DNA from: Paguma larvata
Lineage: Eukaryota; Chordata; Mammalia; Carnivora; Viverridae
Assembly (NCBI GenBank): GCA_030068075.1
Contig: CM057843.1
Location: 44,237,365-44,301,364, forward strand
Reading direction: 5' to 3'
Length of the DNA stretch: 64,000 bases
The position numbers were made by a program, and so were the translations under genes. Shown one piece after another: positions 61,001 through 64,000 of the stretch (within the stretch, counting starts at the first letter, position 1; every line of letters begins with the position of its first letter). The notes below the pieces were generated by a model. The model saw nothing but the letters and a program-made list of their open reading frames with translations, was not told the DNA's origin and did no database searches.

Positions 61001-62073
61001 GTACCATTTCTTCCATCCGGTTAAACTGAGGTGGGGGTCCTGCTCCCATGTGTATGTGGTTCGGCATACCTGTAATATACCAAAAAAAGTCATGGCTACA
61101 GAGCAGATAGATGTTGAGTGGGACAAAAGAGGAAATCATAGGTTGAAGAATCCAACATGTGGAACCGCTTTCTTCTTTTAAACTGACAAAATTCTTTTTA
61201 AATGTTTATTTATTTTATTTATTTTGAGTCAGAGAGGAGGAGAGGAAGCGAGCACGTGAGTGGGGGAGGGGCAGAGGAAGAGGGAATGAGAGAATTCCAA
61301 GCAGGTTCCACGCTGTCAGTTCAGAGCCTGATGCTGGGCTGGATCTCATGAACAATGAGATCATGAGATCATGATCTGAGCCAAAATCAAGAGTCAGAGA
61401 GGCTTGCCAACTCAGCCACCTAGAGGCCCCACAAAATTCCTTTTAAACTATCTCTGCTACCTGTTAATTCCAGCATTTGGAAATCTGCCCTCACTGCTTG
61501 CAACCTTAATATAGCAATAAAGCCTTTGAAAACACACACACACACACACACAGACTTCAATGAGAAAGTGCAAGTTCAAATTTCTCCCACCAAATACTTC
61601 CCTGTACAGAATCCCTGGGAGGTTATAATTATCACAGTATATTATCAAACATATTGAAAAATCTCAGCCTAAAGTTTCTGAGCATAACTGGACAGTCTGT
61701 GAATCTGCCCAATTATTCCAGGTCATAGAGGTCTAGGCTGGAAGTTTGGGAAGACACTGTCCTCTGGCTGAAAATGACCCAGGACAAAAAAAGACATCTT
61801 CCAATGGTAATAAGGTGTCAGTAGAAGGGAATATTCCTCCATCCAAAGATCAATTCCAGGTCCAACTTATACTACACTGGTTTCTGGTATTCAAAAATGC
61901 ACAGGGGTGCCTGGGTGGCTCAGTAGATTAAACGTCTGACTCTTTTGATTTTGGCTCAGGTCATAATCTCACAGTTCGTGGGTTCGTGCCCCCCAGTGTC
62001 AGCGTGGAGCCTGCTTGGGATTCTCTCTTCCTCTCTCTGCCCCTCCCTCTGCTCCCTCTCACTCGCATTCTTC

Positions 62074-62112
<39 letters not shown>

Positions 62113-64000
62113 GCACACCAGGGAAGGACGCTAAAACTCTCAGTCCAAATGAGGATTTCCAATCTTTTAAGTTCAAATCAGACCTCAGAAACTAAAGAAA
62201 AGATCTTTTGATCTACCTGATTGGAGAGAGACAAAGATGGATGGGCAAGAGCATGATAGATCAGTCCTAGTTGCTAGAACTCTACTACTATCCAACGTGA
62301 TATCCAATAGCCAATAGACGTGGTTATTTAAATTTCAATTATTTAAAATTACAAGTTCATTTCCTCAGTCACTCTGGGCACATTACTAGTGTTCAAAAAG
62401 TTCTTACACTGTAGAAAGCTCTACTGGGTAGCTTGGCTTTAAAGAAATGGGCTTTCCTTTCAAAGAGATTATAGAGAATTCTCATCCAAGGGCACCTGGG
62501 TAGCTCAGTCGGTTGAGAGTCCAATTTTGGCCCAGGTCATGACATCATGGTTTGTGGGTTTGACCCCAGCATCAGGCTCTGTGCTGACAGCTCGGAGCCA
62601 GGAGCCTGCTTCAGATTCTGTGCCTCCCTTTCTCTCTCTGATTCTGTGTCTCCCCCCTTCTCTCTCTTTCTCTGCCCCTCTCTCACTTGTGCTCTCTTGA
62701 AAATATATATTAAAAAAAAAAGATGGGGTGCTTGGGTGGCTCAGTTGATTAAGCATTTGACTTCAGCTCAGGTCATGATCTCATGGTTTGTCGGTTTGAG
62801 CCCTGCATCAGGCTGACAGCTCAGAACCCGGAGCCTGCTTCAGACTGTGTCTCTCTCCCTCTGTCCCTCCCCTGCTTGTGCTCTGTCTCTCTCTCAAAAA
62901 TAAACATTAAAAAAAAAATCCCTCCATAAATAACATTAAAAATATATATATATATATATAAAAAATTATCATCCAAATTCAAATGAGTTAAGTATCTGCC
63001 TTCAAACATTTTAACTATTAACTCATATAACAAGAACACTGCCAACTTCTTCCAACTTTTCCCACAGAGAATAGGTAAAAGATTCTGCATTCAGGTCAAT
63101 ATTGATGACTGGTCAGGTAGGCAAAGTAGTGGGGCAGTCCTGGGTAACAGATAAAACTTCTCTGAGGTCTTTGCATGAATATACCTATGAATCCATTTCT
63201 TTCAGTTAACGAAAACAAAGATAGGGACACTTGGGTGGAGTTGGTTGAGTATCCAACTCTTGATTTTGGCTTAGGTTGTGATCTCACGGTTCATGAGTTC
63301 GAACCTGGTGTTGGCCTCTGTGCTGAGAGCAGGGAGCCTGCTCTCAGAGCCTGCTTAGAATTCTCTCACTCTCTCTCTGCCCCTCCTACATTTGCACATG
63401 CATGCACTCTCTCAAAAATAAACATTAAAAAAAAAAAAAAACCAAACAAAAAACACAAAGATATTTTTCAGACATCATATCCCTGAAAGACCTAAATCCC
63501 ATGTCCCCCAACTCAATGATGCTCAGGGAATAAAGTTAGTCACTAAGCCTAAGGTACCTACCTCGAAGCTCACGTGGCTGTAGGAATGAAGGCTGCCCTG
63601 GACTCCAATTCTGTTCTGTTATATTTAGTTGTGCCACGTCTTGCTCAAGTCCACTTGTAGTAGAATCCACAGGAGCCTCCCAGGTTCCAGTCTTAGCAGG
63701 TGGAGGAGGGGTAGTTTCTGGGACTGGAGGTGCTGGATTCAGCCCTTCAGGTGGAGGGGGCACCTCCTCTGCAACCTTGACTGCATCTCCAGCTTTGATT
63801 CTTGTTCTTCTTGCCCGGGAATAGGATTTCTTCTCAACAGGCCTATCAGGGGCCGGTGGTGCGGTGTCAGGAGCAGCAGCTGGAATCTCAGAGGCTGCCT
63901 CTTCCTTCTCAGGACTGCCAAGCACTTGAGCATCAGCTTCTGGAGATGGATCCCTCACAGGAGTCTGCTCTAGGCGCCGTGACCGGTAACTAGCTTCATG
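56170..64000 (-). CDS. CASC3: CASC3 3' half, exons 7-13 and 3'UTR
   Basis: Coding exons lie at 63,562-64,000 (partial), 61,005-61,069, 60,463-60,577, 60,113-60,211, 59,641-59,855 and 58,908-59,030, plus a terminal exon starting near 57,868. All internal joins are in frame. The product is the Pro/Tyr/Gln-rich C-terminal half of CASC3, linked in the literature to mRNA localisation and decay rather than to eIF4A3 binding. Counting exons 1-12 with the expected 66 bases for exons 2 and 3 gives 696 codons, which matches the human protein up to its last seven residues. RAPGEFL1 follows about 3 kb downstream on the same strand, as in other mammals. Confidence 0.95.
56186..56191 (-). terminator. CASC3: CASC3 polyadenylation signal AATAAA
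   Basis: A canonical hexamer on the minus strand, about 1.7 kb after the terminal exon start. It is the first AATAAA followed by clearly non-exonic sequence before RAPGEFL1. Confidence 0.7.
56243..56263. repeat. (AAC)n in the CASC3 3'UTR
   Basis: About seven AAC units near the polyadenylation site; GTT in the transcript. Confidence 0.9.
57975..58115. mobile_element. Chimeric tail-to-tail CAN-SINE
   Basis: Reversed tail and body (TTTACTGTTTATTTTTTAG, (AG)n, GAATCCCAAGCAGGCTCTGC) switches near 58,065 to forward body and tail (ATTCTCTCTCCACCTTTCTC then AAAATAAACATTAAAA). It is the same design as 20,136-20,520. Confidence 0.75.
57990..58033. repeat. (AG)n microsatellite
   Basis: About 21 pure AG units in a chimeric SINE just upstream of the CASC3 terminal exon. 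Confidence 0.95.
58470..58682 (+). mobile_element. CAN-SINE in CASC3 intron 12
   Basis: GGGGCACCTAAGTGGCTCAG to an A-rich tail with TTATAA-type flanks. Confidence 0.9.
58908..59030 (-). CDS. CASC3: CASC3 exon 12
   Basis: These 41 codons run APSQVYGGVTYYNPAQQQVQ .. TPQPVTIKPPPPE. The acceptor is TCCCAAG and the donor GTATGT. The exon ends in phase 0, so only a short C-terminal tail remains in the last exon. Confidence 0.95.
59641..59855 (-). CDS. CASC3: CASC3 exon 11
   Basis: These 215 bases encode LHPHQTPAPLPNPGLYPPP .. APTYFSAPGVMNFG .. HLYPNTQ. The acceptor is TTGTCCAG and the donor GTGAGA. It is a low-complexity Pro/Tyr segment containing a run of six prolines. Confidence 0.95.
60113..60211 (-). 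CDS. CASC3: CASC3 exon 10
   Basis: These 99 bases encode LQFQGPIYTHGDSPAPLPP .. MHLPHPG. The acceptor is TTTTACAG and the donor GTAAGC. The segment is Pro-rich and in frame with both neighbours. Confidence 0.95.
60463..60577 (-). CDS. CASC3: CASC3 exon 9
   Basis: These 115 bases encode GVQGGRAKRYSSQRQRP .. HISIMEGHYYDP. The acceptor is ATTTCAG and the donor GTGAGT. The basic AKRYSSQRQR segment is typical of the CASC3 middle region. Confidence 0.95.
60708..60822 (+). mobile_element. Older short CAN-SINE variant in CASC3 intron 8
   Basis: GAAGAGCATGCAACTCTTGA. GGCAAAATGAGG before and TGCAAAATGAAT after. Confidence 0.85.
61005..61069 (-). CDS. CASC3: CASC3 exon 8
   Basis: These 65 bases between acceptor ATTACAG and donor GTACAG encode GMPNHIHMGAGPPPQFNRM then EEM. 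Joins to exons 7 and 9 are in frame. Confidence 0.95.
61192..61432 (-). mobile_element. CAN-SINE in CASC3 intron 7
   Basis: Reversed copy; ACAAAATTCTTTTTAAA before and ACAAAATTCCTTTTAAA after. Confidence 0.92.
61533..61554. repeat. (AC)n microsatellite
   Basis: Eleven AC units in CASC3 intron 7. Confidence 0.95.
61903..62108 (+). mobile_element. CAN-SINE with A30 tail
   Basis: AAAATGCACA before; a pure A tail of about 31 bases, then ATCATGCACA. A long pure tail suggests a young insertion. Confidence 0.92.
62278..62440. mobile_element. hAT-Charlie-type remnant in CASC3 intron 7
   Basis: It contains CCAATAGCCAATAGACGTGG, TTTAAATTTCAATTA and CACTCTGGGCACATTACTAG, resembling the same GCTGTCCAATA class. 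It is degraded. Confidence 0.35.
62491..62722 (+). mobile_element. CAN-SINE with doubled CT body
   Basis: TCTGATTCTGTGTCTCC occurs after an earlier TTCAGATTCTGTGCCTCC, a partial internal duplication of the body. Confidence 0.9.
62725..62930 (+). mobile_element. CAN-SINE
   Basis: GGGGTGCTTGGGTGGCTCAG; abuts the preceding copy and is followed by an (AT)n run. Confidence 0.9.
62943..62961. repeat. (AT)n
   Basis: Nine AT units after a SINE tail. Confidence 0.9.
63221..63435 (+). mobile_element. CAN-SINE, head partly deleted
   Basis: GGGACACTTGGGTGGAGTTGG lacks CTCA of the A box. ACAAAGATA flanks both ends. Confidence 0.9.
63562..64000 (-). CDS. CASC3: CASC3 exon 7, 3' part, cut by the window end
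   Basis: The exon reads [19 protein letters not shown], then a Pro-rich region, EKKSYSRARRTRIKAGDAVK and QNWSPGQPSFLQPRELR, with donor GTAGGT at 63,561. It is the direct continuation of the exon at 1-380. Its first 133 bases in gene direction (64,000 to 63,868) duplicate 133-1. Confidence 0.97.

Noticed and set aside
1..64000. Bacterial plasmid, phage or defence system on a circular molecule
   Set aside because: Despite the circular overlap, all coding sequence is spliced mammalian genes and the rest is felid repeats.

Overview
The window is nuclear DNA from a cat-family carnivore (Felidae). About 60 copies of a tRNA-derived CAN-SINE of the felid SINEC_Fc type lie on both strands. Older mammalian repeats (L2, MIR, L1, MLT1, MER20, MER5A, hAT remnants) and spliced mammalian genes surround them. 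No bacterial, phage or CRISPR content was found.

Three genes of the CASC3-RAPGEFL1-WIPF2 neighbourhood (human 17q21) are present, all on the minus strand. From low to high coordinates: (1) 1-13,562 holds the 5' half of CASC3, exons 1-7, read right to left, with a CpG-rich promoter at about 13,563-13,850. (2) 13,901-14,000 is a gap of exactly 100 N. (3) 14,001-26,204 is repeat-rich sequence, most likely WIPF2 intron 1. (4) 26,205-26,520 is a CpG-rich promoter and probable non-coding first exon of WIPF2. (5) 26,521-39,050 is intergenic and full of L2, MIR, L1, MLT1 and SINEs. (6) 39,050-53,060 is RAPGEFL1, complete: 15 coding exons joining in frame to 661 codons plus stop, with a CpG-island first exon. 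(7) 53,060-56,170 is intergenic, with a U6 retropseudogene inside a MER20 and two RFX X-box-like palindromes. (8) 56,170-64,000 is the 3' half of CASC3, exons 7-13.

The most important observation concerns the whole window. Its last 133 bases (63,868-64,000) are identical to its first 133 bases, and both lie inside CASC3 exon 7. Joined at that overlap, the two CASC3 halves give one continuous exon in one reading frame. The sequence is therefore one period of a 63,867-base circular or tandemly repeated unit. Cut at the 100-N gap, it becomes an ordinary linear 63,767-base stretch in normal mammalian gene order. A linear contig closed on itself through a gap, or one placed twice in a scaffold, explains this most simply. 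Real circular DNA or a tandem duplication is possible, but the only informative junction is hidden by N.

CASC3 encodes an exon junction complex core protein that binds eIF4A3 and RNA and acts in mRNA localisation and nonsense-mediated decay. RAPGEFL1 encodes a Rap guanine-nucleotide-exchange-factor-like protein. WIPF2 encodes a WASP-interacting protein, and none of its coding exons are here. The genes are neighbours, not a pathway. No new biological system was found. The points worth checking are the circular permutation, two one-base frame problems in CASC3 exons 2-4, a GC splice donor, a 41-bp minisatellite, unusual SINE structures and several regulatory motifs.
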